This document shows positions 46,646 through 58,719 of a stretch of DNA of 64,000 bases, one piece after another; the first letter of the stretch is position 1, and each line of letters starts with the position of its first letter. The stretch is taken from the NCBI GenBank assembly GCA_020086605.1, contig JACBWW010000008.1:9266235-9330234 (forward strand). The letters run 5' to 3'. A program made the position numbers and the translations under genes. The notes under the pieces are model-generated. The model was not told where the DNA came from and made no database searches. It worked only from the letters and a program-made list of their open reading frames with translations. The DNA is from Lanius collurio (taxonomy: Eukaryota > Chordata > Aves > Passeriformes > Laniidae).

Positions 46646-49600
46646 CTATGGTAAGGAAAATGGGTGTGAAAGATCAAAAAAATCAATTGAGTTACAATAA
46701 AAATGACATTAAACATGCACTAAACATGCATTAAGCTGTTTACCACCATATTAGTTACAGTTCTATGACTTAAAGTAGCTGAGCTCATTCATTGTGTCTA
46801 TTTTTTTAAGGTTACTTTTTTGATAGTATGTTTTCTGGTTTTGCATCAGATTCATTTTATTGCTAATGTTCATCCAAAGAGAGAACTTCCAGTGTTGTAA
46901 AGGCAGGAGTATATGTCTTATGTGTATCTGGAATGTTGATTGATAATTGATAATTCAGATAAATATTCAATCTTTTCTTTGAGACTCCTGATGCAGGCAC
47001 ATTGTCTTATTTCTTGTTTTTAAGTGTTAAAAACTTGGGCAGCTTATTTAAAATTGGTTATAAGTTAACCTTTTCTCAATTATATATACTTATCACTTAA
47101 TTTACCTTTTTGAAAATTGAAAGTTTAAATGTTCATCTTTCCATAATGATTAGAAGAGCTAATACCTTGAAATTTTATAATGTTCCCTGACAATGCCTGT
47201 CAGAATATAGTATACCAGACACAATCCATTTGTTGTTTGTCAGAATGGCAGAAAATAAATTAGGGAGATATTTGGGTTTTTTCAGTATATTTCAGCCTTC
47301 AGGTGTTGCATCATTCTAATAGATTAGATAATGATCATATGACTTAAGAATAAATGTAAGTTGAAGAAAGTAATTTTTGAAATAAGAATTCTAAATAGTA
47401 GATTTTTAACATTTTTCACATTTCTCACAGTACAAATTTTTCAAAATACTATTTTATAAGTTGATGTTGAGGCATTGAAGACTCAGTCTAGGACAGCATA
47501 CACCAATAGAGAAATCATCAAGTGCCTGTTTAACAATATTGTCTCACTATGTCTTAGTTTTAAGTAAGTGAGATCTTGAGTTGCAACTTACCACAGAATT
47601 AAAGTCTCTGTAGTCCTGCAGAGCCATTTTGGAGTCCAGTATTGCTTCCTCACCTACCACCTTTTGTATTGTGCTCACACTAGTGTTTTTGCTCTGTGAC
47701 AGATGATGGAAAAAATATGGGGAAGGTGAAAGGAAGAAGAGACTGTGAAGTTGGAGCAAATTACGCATCATTTAAAATTTGACAGCATATTTGCAGTATG
47801 TATTGAAATCTGAGATTAGGGCCAGACACAATGCAAGTGTGTTTACCTAACACTTTTTGCTGTCTCTGCTGAGACATACTCTCTCTCCTATGTAAAATCC
47901 AATTACAATGCCAGAAAAATAAGTATCACTTTTTTTGGTCCCGGACTGCTGAAGGAACTGACAGCTCATGTACCTGAGTTCCTCCTCCTTTTTTTGCCAA
48001 TCATTTCTTTCCTTAATCCCCAACCTTTTTGTTTTCTATTTTTTCACATTTCTTTTGCACACGTGCTGTACCAGTTCTCCCTTAGCCAAAAATATCCTAA
48101 GAAAAATGTGATTTTCAAAACCAGAAAGTAGCAATCTGTGATGAGCAAAATTAAAAAACAGATTATGCTTTTTGCCAGGATGTACAAAGCAGGCATTTGG
48201 TCTGATTTTTGAAGGGTTTTTGTGAGTATTACCTTCATTTTTGCAACATTTCAGTATGAAAGTTCAGGTTTTTGGTATTCTGCCAGCTGATACGTGTATT
48301 GGATAGATAATTGGAAAGGGAATGGGACAAAGTTATCAGAAACAGCAAGGAAATGAATGTGTTGACTTAGATGAGAGCTTAGCTGGGTTTTTAAATCCCA
48401 AATAGTTACTTATATCTTCTTCAAAATATTACGAAAACTAGAAGATACTTACTGTAAAACGTATATTTGGATAAAGCTTTGTTCTGGTTTCAGCTGGAGT
48501 AGAGTTCATTTTCTTTCAAACAGCTGGTACAGTGTTTTATTTTGGATTCATTATGCGACTTGCGCTGATAACACAGTGATGATTTGGTTTTTGCTCAGTA
48601 GCTCTTACTCTAAGTCATGCACTTTTCAGTCACTTATGCTCTGTCACAGAGCAGGTGTGCAAGAAACTGGGAGGGCTCATTGCTAGGACACCTGACCTGA
48701 ACTAGCCAAAGGGATATTCCATACCAGAGAACATCATGCCCAGTATATAAATGAGGGATTTGTCTGGGAGGGGCTGATTGCTGCTCAGGAATGAGATGGG
48801 CATCAGTTGGGGGTGGTGAGAAACGGTATTGGGCATCACTTGTTCCTTTGGGGTTTTACTCCTCTCTCTGTCTCCTTTTCATTAATATGATTAGTAGTAG
48901 TGGTAGTAGATGATTATATTTTGTTTCAGTTATTTAACTGTTCTTATCTCAACCCATGAAGTTCACCTTTTCTTTCTGATTCTCCTCCACACCAGGGTGG
49001 CAGTGGGAAGTAAGCAAGTGTCTACCTAGTGATTAATTGCTGTCTGGGGTTAAACCATAACAAGATTTCACTTTAAAGGACTAAAAAAGACCTCCCTTTG
49101 TTAGGAGAGGGAGCAAAACTTCAAAAATAAAGGTTTGGGACTTCTAACAACAGATGTTAAGAGAAGGATTGTACCTGTTTTTAAAATATTTTTCAAGAAG
49201 ACACAAGTTAGAATATTTTAAAGTAGTGTTTAGAAAACAAATCTCAAACCTGCCCCACTTTTTTTCTGTAAATCTTAAAATGGCAAGTCAGATTTTATAT
49301 GGATGAATAAATCACACATCACACATATGTGAGCATATTTACTTGTAACAAATTAGTTGTTTTTCTTCTCTGCTTCCTAGATTTACTCTAATCATATCTG
49401 TTCTTATTTAGGGGTAAATCATATGAACAGTGAATATATTACTTTTATTTAAGTGAAAGGACACAGAACACCTCTTTGTTTTGTGTAAATCTAAATATAA
49501 TACTTCCTAGAAATAATTTTTTCTACTGACATGTTGTGCAAAGTTGGGCAACTGTTCGTGTCCCTTTGTTTCTGGTTCCTCTTACCCCTTTGTCTGGCTT

Positions 49601-52416
49601 GCAAGTTCTCCGTGAAAGGTTGTGTTTCATATTGTGTGTTTTTGTCTGTGACATGTCAGTGTAAATACTGCCTGAGATAATGATGTCCTGTTACAGATTT
49701 GATGTTCTCTGCATTAATGTCATGCAAATCAAGGTAATATATTGTCAAAATAATCGCATGATAGAAAATGAGCTGCCACACTTACCCGCAGACTTTTGTA
49801 GCCACTACGTCTTTTGTAATACCAGCAGCCAAAGGCAAGTAAAATTGCCAGCACCAAAATAAAAAGTCCAATACCCAGAGCTCTGTTGGGAAAGCAAAAC
49901 AAAATCACTAGCACTGCAGCTAGATGCACCTTCCCAGGAGCAAGAATGATTAGGCCAAAAGTTTGTGTCAGCATCGTGTTGTAAGAGAAGGGCATGGAGC
50001 AGAATTTACCTCAGAAAATAGGCAAAGTATCAGTTTCTGTAGATTTAGCAGTTAGCTAAATTCTCTACATCTTAAGCATTTAAAAAATTTATTTCTTTAA
50101 AAATAATTATCTTCCAGTGACTACTGATTGCAAAAAGATACTTGTCTGTAAATCTAGCAAATCACAGCATTGTGAATGTGAAACAATGTGAAATAAATTA
50201 GATGCAACATCTGCAATGGTGCAGCTCATGTTTATTTGCTAAATTTCTCTAGGAAGCAAGTATTTTAAAATGTATCCTAATTGCATCATATTGCAATAAC
50301 TGCTATTGATGGAAGGGCTTTTAAGATACATAAAACACATTACTACCTTAAGACATGTCTAAAAAACTTTGCATTATTCATAAAGAGCTCTACAAGAATT
50401 TAGTTCTTGTGTGACATACTAGGCACAGTATTTGTGTCACTGGGTCATTTTAGGCAAAAATGCACTTCACAAACTGTGCTGTAAAACATCCTTCCCACTG
50501 CTCACTGAGGACTTGGCAAAAGCAGCACAGTTCCTCTCTATGTCAAAAAGCAAGCTGACAAAGTAACTGCGAATTTCCTAGTCACAAAAACCCTTCCTTC
50601 AGTGTTAATATCCTCCCTGTTGAGACATATGGAATTAATTCCGTTTTTTTTTTGTTCTTTGCCTATTCAGGAACAGAAGAATATGGTGAAATGGCTAAAG
50701 GGAAAAGAGTATGGGGGAAAAAATTATGTGAATCAGGATAAACCCATTCTAACATACTTCTGTGTATCTTATGCCCAGTTGCCTTGCAGTAATTACCCCA
50801 GGCTTTTCCATTGTGACTGAGTAGTGGCATATGTGACTTATCAGAGAGGTTTTATATATATTTGCTATCATTTTCACTGACCCCAAGTCTCATGAAGGAG
50901 TGAACAAAGAAGCCTGAAAGGAGATGCAAGCAGATTTCTGTGGCAGAACAGGCTGCCTTTTTGTCTGAACTTCTCATGTGCTATTTGAAACATGAAGCCC
51001 TTTGGAGACAAAAGGATTTTCTTTTTCCGAAGTACGTGGATCTTGTAAGTTGCTCCTGCCCCTTGAAGACTTTGTGTGGCCTGGAGGCCTATCTGACCCA
51101 ACAACAGAGCTCACAGCAGTAACTCTCTGATGCAGCCAAAGTTATGAGATGGCTCCACTGGTTTTGCTACTCTTGCCAGGATTGTTTAAAGTTGGAGGGA
51201 CTGCTTCTCCAGGCAGCTGCCCTCTCTACATTTTTAGACTTTTTGCTTTTCACATGTTGAGTAGTTTTAGATGTCCATTAGCCTGCATGCCCTCAGAATG
51301 TATGTCATCTCTGGAGCTGGTATTTCTGACTGCCTATTTGCCATCTAACTCCTTCCCTAACTACTTGGAGGCTAGTGTGGAAACTGTTTAGGCAAATTCT
51401 TGCAATTCCAGTGTTAAAGCTGAAGCTGTGGTACTCAGAATCTGGGCTCATATCTGGAAAACACGTTGTACTGAGAGTGTAGTTTTTGCATATCTAGAAA
51501 AACTACTTACAATTGCAGCCACTAGAATTCACAGCAGTTAGAGGTGAGCATGCCTAGTTTCAAGTGCTGAAACATGACTAGCCAGCCTTTTTTTTTTTTT
51601 TTTTTTTGTTAAGAGCTGAACTGCTTTGTATGTACTATGAGAGAGCTTTCCCCTTTGTTTATTCTTTTTGCCAGAGTTGATCATGGAGGAGCAACTACCT
51701 TGCAGTAATGAACAAGTCATTAAGTTTGAGGCCCAGTAAGCCACTAGCAGGAGTATATCCACACAGAGATATCCCAAACACTCTGGAATTTATTACACTG
51801 TCTAATGTAATAAAACATCATCAACTGGGTAGCATCTCTAATAATCCCAGACCAAACATATTTTATTGCAATTCAAAGATAAAATATATTAGCCAGAAAC
51901 AGTTTGGAAGTCACATTTGTATGCATTGATGTCTTCATCTGGTTTTTTTTCAACCACTTCTCCCTGGGGTTTCCCCCATTCTTTAGGGTGAGACAATGTC
52001 CCTTTGAGAGGTCTGTGAATCTACGGATGAATTTAGTATATGGATCACCTTGCAACAGCCTAAAAAGTAAATTTTAAATAAGCCTCAATAAACCTGGTAA
52101 AGGCTAATGACTTGTGATCATATGATTTAACTTTAGATTCTTGACTTCTACAATTCTGATTTTTCTTAACTTTGAGGGCTCTTAAAGATTGCACAGTGAC
52201 AAACATTAGAGACAACTACAGGATAGTTAAAATGCACTCACTCTGTATACAACAGTGACTCTTTTTTTACAATTTTTTAGTTTTCTTTCAATGAAGATTT
52301 TTTTCACCAGCTGACATGCTAACATAGTTTTAGAATTTTGCTTACTCTTCTGCAAAAAAGGTGTGTCCTTTCCCTTTGAAATAGTTGCCATCCAGGTGGT
52401 TATGTCTTCTGGGCAT
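46577..52416 (-). CDS. MLANA: MLANA (melan-A/MART-1), complete coding sequence
   Basis: Four minus-strand coding exons, 52416-52346, 49882-49786, 47693-47592 and 46645-46577, join in frame to 112 codons plus TGA (human melan-A has 118 residues). The phases agree at each join (2, 0, 0). Melan-A is a small single-pass membrane protein of melanosomes and the trans-Golgi/endosomal system in pigment cells; it takes part in melanosome maturation with PMEL and GPR143. Seen here: a start MPRRHNHLDG, a hydrophilic luminal segment, a membrane span ALGIGLFILVLAILLAFGCW at about residues 25-44, the basic stop-transfer KRRSGYKS, a variable cytosolic part, and a C-terminus with PPAY and PPPYSP. These match human melan-A (AAGIGILTV region, CRRRNGYRAL, PPAYEKL and PPPYSP). 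The gene faces KIAA2026 tail to tail, as in mammals. Confidence 0.96.
46646..47591 (-). other. MLANA intron 4
   Basis: 0.95-kb AT-rich intron. No repeat or other feature is recognised. Confidence 0.8.
47592..47693 (-). CDS. MLANA: MLANA exon 4 (cytosolic)
   Basis: A 102-nt, phase 0-0 exon with acceptor CATCTGTCACAG and donor GTG|GTAAGT. It reads SKNTSVSTIQKVVGEEAI, then LDSKMALQDYRDFNSV. It is the least conserved part of the protein, but DSK-x-x-LQ matches human DSKVSLQ and the terminal Val matches the position before the PPAY exon. Confidence 0.93.
48480..49062 (+). mobile_element. Avian ERV solo LTR, 583 bp, in MLANA intron 3
   Basis: It begins TGTTCTGGTTTCAGCTGG and ends GGGTTAAACCATAACA, the ends of an LTR I recognise as widespread in bird genomes (phrases 'agctggtacagtg', 'ccaaagggatattccatacc' and 'cttatctcaaccca'). 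A TATA box TATATAA sits at 48744-48750, in the usual place. Flanks AGCTT (left) and AGATT (right) look like a 5-bp duplication with one mismatch. There is no internal sequence, so it is a solo LTR. Its promoter would fire plus-strand, antisense to MLANA. Confidence 0.85.
48744..48750 (+). promoter_or_regulatory. LTR TATA box
   Basis: TATATAA within the LTR, a short distance after the conserved 'gggatattccatacc' stretch, as expected for the U3 promoter of this LTR type. Confidence 0.65.
49786..49882 (-). CDS. MLANA: MLANA exon 3 (transmembrane exon)
   Basis: A 97-nt exon with acceptor TTTCCCAACAG and donor CGG|GTAAGT. After one base completing Glu it reads ALGIGLFILVLAILLAFGCW, then YYKRRSGYKSLR. 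This is the membrane span and basic stop-transfer region, the best conserved part of melan-A (human GIGILTVILGVLLLIGCWYC). The human immunodominant peptide region lies here, and the Cys-Trp pair is kept. Confidence 0.97.
49883..52345 (-). other. MLANA intron 2
   Basis: 2.5-kb intron of unique AT-rich DNA. A T20 homopolymer at 51588-51607 is the only simple repeat of note; no retroelement is recognised beside it. Confidence 0.75.
51588..51607 (+). repeat. Poly-T tract (20 bases)
   Basis: Uninterrupted T20 within MLANA intron 2. On the MLANA strand it is A20. No flanking SINE or processed-gene body is evident. Confidence 0.9.
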
Positions 52417-52441
52417 TTTGTGAGGTTGGTCCTGCTCAAAC
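52346..52441 (-). CDS. MLANA: MLANA exon 2 (start codon exon)
   Basis: The acceptor is CTGTAG ending at 52442. A 25-base 5' UTR precedes ATG at 52416-52414. The coding part reads MPRRHNHLDGNYFKGKGH and then TFFAE, and ends GAAGA|GTAAGC at 52346 in phase 2. It aligns with human MPRED...YPKKGHGH...AEE. The start is chosen because the MPR beginning and exon length match the family. Codons 1-23 are here and codon 24 (Glu) is split across the intron. Confidence 0.92.
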
Positions 52442-53326
52442 CTACAGGGTAGAAACATAGTGTCTCAGTGTGATAAATAATTTATTACCTTTAAAGCATA
52501 ATATTATCAGCTTCTTTGTTTTAACAGGAGCTTTTTAGAGAGGCGGGTGCCTTCCAATCTTCAGAATCAAGTAGATCCATATACATATGCAACTGTCCCA
52601 ATTTAAGATAAAACTCAAAACTATAGCTATAGTCTACATATGAGTATCACCACTGACAGACATCAAGGTGTTTGCAGCTGAGAATAACACAGTTTGCAGA
52701 AATTGATGTGATTGGTTGTGGTACTAAGTGATGGCAGAATTCTGAAGCAAAATCTAGAATATAGAAAAAAGGGTAATTTACCTGGACAAGAAAACCTATT
52801 GAGAAGAAAAACTAATATTGCTCTTACAAATAGTTGTTTGTCTATTGTGTTATTCCCTGTAAACACTCAGGGGACAGGTTTTCAGTCACTGGAGACCCTC
52901 AGATATCTGTTGAATTTCAGATGGAAATACTGATTTATGTCTGCTGACAATCTAAACTCAGATGTGTGGGGAATTTATATTACAATCTTAATTCCCAATC
53001 TTTACAATCTTAATTGCCAGTCATAAGATGATAATCACAGCTGTCTGAACAGTTAAAAATCTATTTAATCAAATGTAATTAAGAAGGAATCCACAAGTAA
53101 TCATGTTTCTGTAATCTGAAGAGCACAACAACAGATAGTACTTGATAGTATCTGGCTAATCTACCTATCCTACAGAGGTAAATTATAAAACATGATGACT
53201 TTACTGAAGATAATTCTAGCCAATGAAAGAAAATATGAGTTCACTTAGACAGTCAAGCCTCTTCTAAAGCATAACTTTAAAGCAAAGCTGAAAATTTTGT
53301 GTAAAATAAAAAAATATAAATCTTAC

Positions 53327-53400
53327 CTCCTTCAGACCTGTGTTCTGTCTGTTAACTGAAGGCATGTGCAGCTTTCCTTGACTTGATCTGTTTTTTTCTC
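53327..53400 (-). other. MLANA: Candidate MLANA non-coding exon 1 and promoter-proximal E-box
   Basis: Minus-strand text ending CTGAAGGAG|GTAAGA at 53327 is a strong donor, 885 bases upstream of exon 2's acceptor. Human MLANA also has a non-coding first exon. CACATG (E-box, MITF-type) lies at 53369-53364 and another at 53939-53934 (ATCACATGG). The 5' end of the exon is not determinable; the span given is nominal. Confidence 0.35.
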
Positions 53401-54399
53401 CTTTGATCTATCCTCTTATGACTATCACGAGTTTAAATTCCTTTCAGTACAGCTTCTGAATGCATTAATTAGCGTAAAAGGGGCAAGGACACAACTTCTC
53501 ATTTTCTTCTGCATTCTTCCCTCTTAAAAAGCGGCAGAAAAATCTGTTATTACTTGATTAATAATCAATGTGTTCTGAGAGACAGGCCAACACCTTTTTA
53601 CCTGCCCAATAAGTACAAGCTCCTAGAGTGGGCAAACTGTTTATAGATTCAAACATGTTTTGATCTAAGACTGGTTATTTTGTTACAGAGGACTGGTGTA
53701 TTTGCATGTATTTACTATAGCTTTGTTTATGCACACTTTCAGCACCGGTTTAACACTGTACAAACTAGTATATGTTGACCAAAACTCATACTTTAAGCTA
53801 AGAAGTGTCTTAGATTAAAGTAAATACAGTTTAATTCTATACAGAGAAGCAAACACTGCAACAAAAAGAGAGTCTATCCCATGGGCTGCAGAGCTAATGA
53901 AACCTGGCTTTTCCCTGTGCTAACCATGTGATAATTCCATTTACAAGATCAGGCAAGAAAGAGCAGTCTGTGATTGATTCGGAGGTCTGAGTACTGTGAT
54001 ATACCAGCAGTTAGTTACTGCCAAAAGAGAGAAGATGCAAGAACCACATTCTGCTTGTCATTTCACTTAATGAATCATTAATCTGAGCCTCTCTGTCCTT
54101 CTACAGATATTTTAACTTTGAAGGATTAAACACTTTTGAGTTTTCACTTGTCTTTGAAGTTGTGCACCAGGCTCTAAAACGAGCTACAAATGGCTGATAC
54201 ACTCAAAAAGAAAATAGGAAAGGACAGACAATATGAGTGACCAACATCCATTCATTAGGAAGTCAGATGAAAAATATTAACATTGATATTTTTTAGCTAG
54301 TGCAGGACTCGGAACTCACCATTTTTCTGCTTATGTATTTTTCCTAATGATAGTAAAAATCAGACCTGTCTTTATATATTTATCTATTATAGTGCCTAC

Positions 54400-54656
54400 T
54401 GACAGGACCAGAGGCAGTGGGCACAGACTGAAGCACAGGCTGTGCTCTCTGAACAACAGGAAACTTTTTTTTCTGTGAGGGTGACCGGGCACTGGCACAG
54501 GTTGCCCAGACAGTTTGTCAAGTGTCCCTCATTGGAGATCTGCAAAAGCCATCTGGACACAGTCATGGGCAACCAGCTCCAGGTGGCTCTGCTGCAGCAG
54601 GGGGTTAGACTATAGGATCTCCAGAGGTGCCTTCCAAACTCAGTCATACTGTGATT
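54400..54656 (+). mobile_element. CR1 LINE 3' fragment (sense)
   Basis: Text 'gaccagaggcagtgggcaca' through 'ggcactggcacaggttgccc' to 'aactcagtcatactgtgatt' is sense-strand avian CR1 3' end. It is 5' truncated and slightly diverged. Confidence 0.9.
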
Positions 54657-56710
54657 AGCACCAGAAGGGTTTAGTTGGTTTTGCTACACCCATTAAAGTT
54701 TGAAACAACACAGTTTTTTCAGAGGGGAAAATAAAGGGTACAAGAAGAATGAACAGTGAGGAGCATAAAGTTACTAATTTGGCCAAGTTATCCCAGATGA
54801 ACTCAGAAGGAATTTCAAAGGTGAAAGAGGTGCAGGGAAGTTTCTGTAAATACCCATGTGGGTAAAACTGTAAGTGGATGCTATCATAGTCTGTCAAGTT
54901 CCCAAGAAACATGCCAGCCCTTGTGCATTCTGAAAGTGTTTCAGAGTTCCTCATCAAATCATGTGTTCTCCTGAAGAAAAGCTTCACTTCTGGAAGAGGA
55001 TGATAACTGAAGGGCACTGTTTTATCTTGTGAGAATCAAAATGCTAATAAAGAAAATCCATGTGATTTCTTTATGCAGGAAAACCAGTCTCTGACCCTTA
55101 TTTGCTTCAAGTGATGTATGGGGAAAAATGTCAACTGCTTGAATATTTTGTGTTCTGAATGAATCTGTTGTTAATAGTATAACAAAAAAGGGAAAAAAAA
55201 TAACAACTTTGTCATGGATCTGTGGTGCCATCTGGAATGTAAATGTAGAATGCTGCTATTGAGGAGTTGGATGGATGAGGAGGTGAAACACCACATCCTG
55301 ATTTTTATCTCAAACTTTTTACAAAATCTTATTTCTCTGATGTAGTGCTGCTAACTCCATCATTGTAAAGTCACTGGAATTGACATATGGATTCCAAAGG
55401 TGCTACCTCTTCAAAGTATTTCAGGAGACGTGGATGGAAGAGGAGTACTTTGGAGAAATCCCCAAGTAACCCAGTTTTTTTGTGATCACTAAATCTGTGG
55501 CAAACCCAGGACACTGATGAATCTTGGTGAAAGGTAGGAAATGAATGCTTCTAGTGTAACAGAAAATAACAGGCCTGACCTTTGAAAAAGAATAGCTGTT
55601 GGTTGGTTTTGTGCTGTTGACATTGTGATTCCATCTTTATAGGACAAAATCCTGGGATTTTTATTAATTTACTTTCTCTAATTGATAATTATTTTTCTCT
55701 GACATTTGAGTCTTCTTACAGCAGATGGAGCAAAGAAACACAAGTACCTTGACACTTGATTTAGTAGACTTTAGTTTTCAGTTTTATGGGAAATTCAGTG
55801 GAAACAAGTATTTCACCGCTAAATCTACATTAACAGTAACACGAAACAGTAAGAGAGAATAAGAAATTATATCCCTTTCAGTTCATCGTGACAATCTGTA
55901 TCTCTCCATGGTTTGAGGACTTACTTTGAAGGAGGTATTATCTGGCTTCCAGGATGAAGAGTTCAGCTATAGGCCAGATTTGAAGCTTTTTGAAAAGAAA
56001 CTATTCCTCAGCTTGCTCCTGCCTTGACTGAAGGCCCTTCTGGGGAGTAACATATACTATAGACTGCCTTGCTCAAACACCATAAATATGTTTTTCCTGA
56101 AAGTCTGGTTCATGACAAAAACTTCTTTCTCAAGTAATTTCCAAGTGAAGCTGTGGCCCTTAACTGTTAGACCCATCTCCCTCTGCTCCATCCCTGAATC
56201 TTACAGTAAAGGAGGAATGGTAGTCTTAATCCTGTAGAAGCTGTGCCAAGAGGATGCCATGATTGCAGTGGTGCCTATGTTGCTCCCCCATGTTTTTCTA
56301 AAGAAAGAAGTTTGACAACATTCTGAAAGCTTTCCTTTGCTCTTACTTTGCCTGTGGTAAAGTGGAGGTTCTGAGCCCAAGGGATTGTTCAGATTTGTGG
56401 GACTTTCTCCATGAGATGCAGGATGATCAGCCATGGATAAAAAACTTTTGGAAGCAGTTGGGTGTTACCAAGGTGAGGTTGAGTTATGACTTCACTTGAG
56501 TGTAATTTCAGGAGGACATACCTGGATTCAAGGGAAAGGCAGTGCTTTCTAAAGGCTCATAATCCTGTTTTCACCAGTAATTTGGTAACTGGTTTGGGGT
56601 GGTAAACTCCTTACAAGTGAGCTGCTGATTTAGGCCTCTGAGGCCATCTCTTGAAGAAAATTAGTATAGTCAACACTGACTACATTGGATCAAAACAGTC
56701 CTTTGCAATA

Positions 56711-56880
56711 GGTTTTTCAGGGAGGTGGTGGAGTCACCATCCCTGAAGATGTTTAAGAGGCATCTGGACCTAGCACTGTGTGATGTGGTTTGGATTTGAG
56801 GTGACAGTGGCAGTGCTGGGTGGATGGTTGGACTTGAGGATCATAAAGGTCTCTTCCAACCTTGATGATTCCATGATTCT
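56711..56880 (+). mobile_element. CR1 LINE 3' fragment (sense)
   Basis: 'caccatccctgaagatgttt' to 'ctcttccaaccttgatgatt' and the terminal CCATGATTCT form the CR1 3' end, about 170 bp. It sits just upstream of the 28-bp palindrome and another CR1 copy. Confidence 0.92.
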
Positions 56881-56925
56881 AAGTAATCTCTGTAGTAATA
56901 GTCCAGTGAAATTTAACTTGGAATA

Positions 56926-56953
56926 TTTTACTTCAGCTGCAGCTGAAGTAAAA
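56926..56953. repeat. Perfect 28-bp palindrome
   Basis: Arms TTTTACTTCAGCTG and CAGCTGAAGTAAAA are exact reverse complements with no spacer. The centre is CTGCAG flanked by two overlapping CAGCTG E-boxes. It lies between two CR1 copies (ending 56880, starting about 57001). Confidence 0.95.
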
Positions 56954-57000
56954 GCAGTTCCAAACAAATACAAACACCCAGTACTTCAGCTCTGGACATG

Positions 57001-58618
57001 AAGAGAGCAGACTTCAGGCTGCTCAGGGAATTACTGAGGAAGGTACCCTGGGAAAATGCTTTTGCAGGTGCTGAGGTTCGTCAGTGCTGGTCATGTTTGA
57101 AGCACCATCTTCTAAGAGAACAGGAGGAGGCAAATCCCAGATGTCAGAATTTGAGCAGGTGAGGCAGAAGATGACTTGGCTGAGCAGGAATCTTCTTTGG
57201 GAGGTAGAGGCAAAAGAGAAAGGTGTAGGCTCAGTAGAAGCAAGGTCAGGTGACGTGGGAGGAATACAGAGATGCTGCTCACCACTGCAGGGAAAAAAAT
57301 TTGAGCAGCCAAAGCTCAATTGGAATTGAAGCTGGCCACAACTGAAGGGGACAACAAAAAGAGTTTTTTTCAAGTATATTAATGGCAAAAGGCAGTGTAG
57401 AAATAACATCAGCCTGTTACAGGATGATGGTCATCTCACAAACAGGGACATGGACAAGGCAGAGATGTTGAATGCTTTCTTTGCCTCTGCTTTCAACATC
57501 AGTAAGTGACAAAGGGGAGCCCAATACCTGGAGCTGGAAGACCATGGCTGTGAGAATTATCAGTTCCCTGATGATCCAGAACCTGTACAAAATGTCCAGC
57601 ACTCAGCTGAATAAACACATCATGTGATGTGTGAGCAACTGTCTCATGGGTCAGGCCTGAAGGGTTACAGAGAATGGGGTGACATCAGGCTGGTGACCTG
57701 TCACCTGTGGAGTTTCTTAGGGCTGGTGCTCTTCAACACATGACTTGGATGAAGGATTAGAATACTAAGTAAGTTTGCTGAAGACATTAAATTGGGAGGA
57801 GCTGTTGACTTCTTTGAAGGCAGAGAGGCCCTGCAGGGCAACCTTGACAAGTTGCAGGGCTGGGCAATCACTAAACGAATGAAGTTTATCAAGGGAAGGT
57901 ATCAGATTCTGGACCTGGGATGGGGCAACCCTGGATGTGTGTGTACACTGCAGAATGAGGCTGATGATCAGCACTGCAGGAAGTGCTCAGGGTCCTGGTC
58001 TGTGGCAAGCTGAACCTGAGTCAGCAGTGCCTGGCAGGCAGGAGGGCCAACCTCAGGCACAGCATCTCCAGCCAGGCAAGGGAGGGGATTGTCCCGCTGT
58101 GCTCTGCACTGGGGCAGCCTCACCTCAGTGCTGGGGGCAGTTCTGGGTGCCACAATACAAGAAAAACATTAAACTATTGCCCAAAGGAGGGCAATGAAGA
58201 TGGTGGAGGGGTCTGGAGGGAAGCCATGTGGGCAGTGGCTGAGGTCACTTGGTCTGTTCACCCTGTTGATGAGGAGACAGAAGGGAGAACTTATTGTAGT
58301 CTTCAGCATCCTCATGAGAGGAAGAGGAGGGGCAGGCACTGATCTCTCTGGCCATTAACAGGACCCAAGGGAATGGCCTGAAGTTGTGTCAGGGGAGGTT
58401 TATGTTGGATAGCAGGAAAAAGTCCTTCACCCAGAGGGTGGCTGGGCACTAGAACAGGCTCCTGAGGGAAGTGGTCACACCACCAGCCTGACAGCATTCA
58501 AGAAGCATTCAGACAACACTCTCAGGCACATGGTGTGACTCTTGGGGTGGTCAGGAGTTGAACTTTGATGATCCTGATTGAACTTTTCCCATTCAGTAAA
58601 TCCTATGATTCTATGATT
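57001..58618 (+). mobile_element. CR1 LINE, 1.6 kb, sense, internally deleted
   Basis: Plus-strand translation gives the endonuclease C-terminal stretch at 57001-57300 (starts KRADFRLLRE). The RT region follows at about 57770-58200 (FAEDIKLGGAVDFFEGREAL, with the catalytic motif changed from FADD to FAED). The 3' end is 'cctatgattctatgatttt'. The distance between these parts is shorter than in an intact CR1, and stops are frequent, so it is a dead copy. Confidence 0.92.
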
Positions 58619-58719
58619 TTACTTCTTTTGTGACATTAAACAGATACATAGCAACAAGATGACAGTGTCCAAGTGACTAACACTACTTAGTGCATTTAGC
58701 AAAGGAAACCTTTCATTTC

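Larger units (their letters stand above)
47694..49785 (-). other. MLANA intron 3, containing an LTR
   Basis: 2.1-kb intron with the avian LTR at 48480-49062 inserted antisense to the gene. The remainder is unique AT-rich DNA. Confidence 0.8.
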
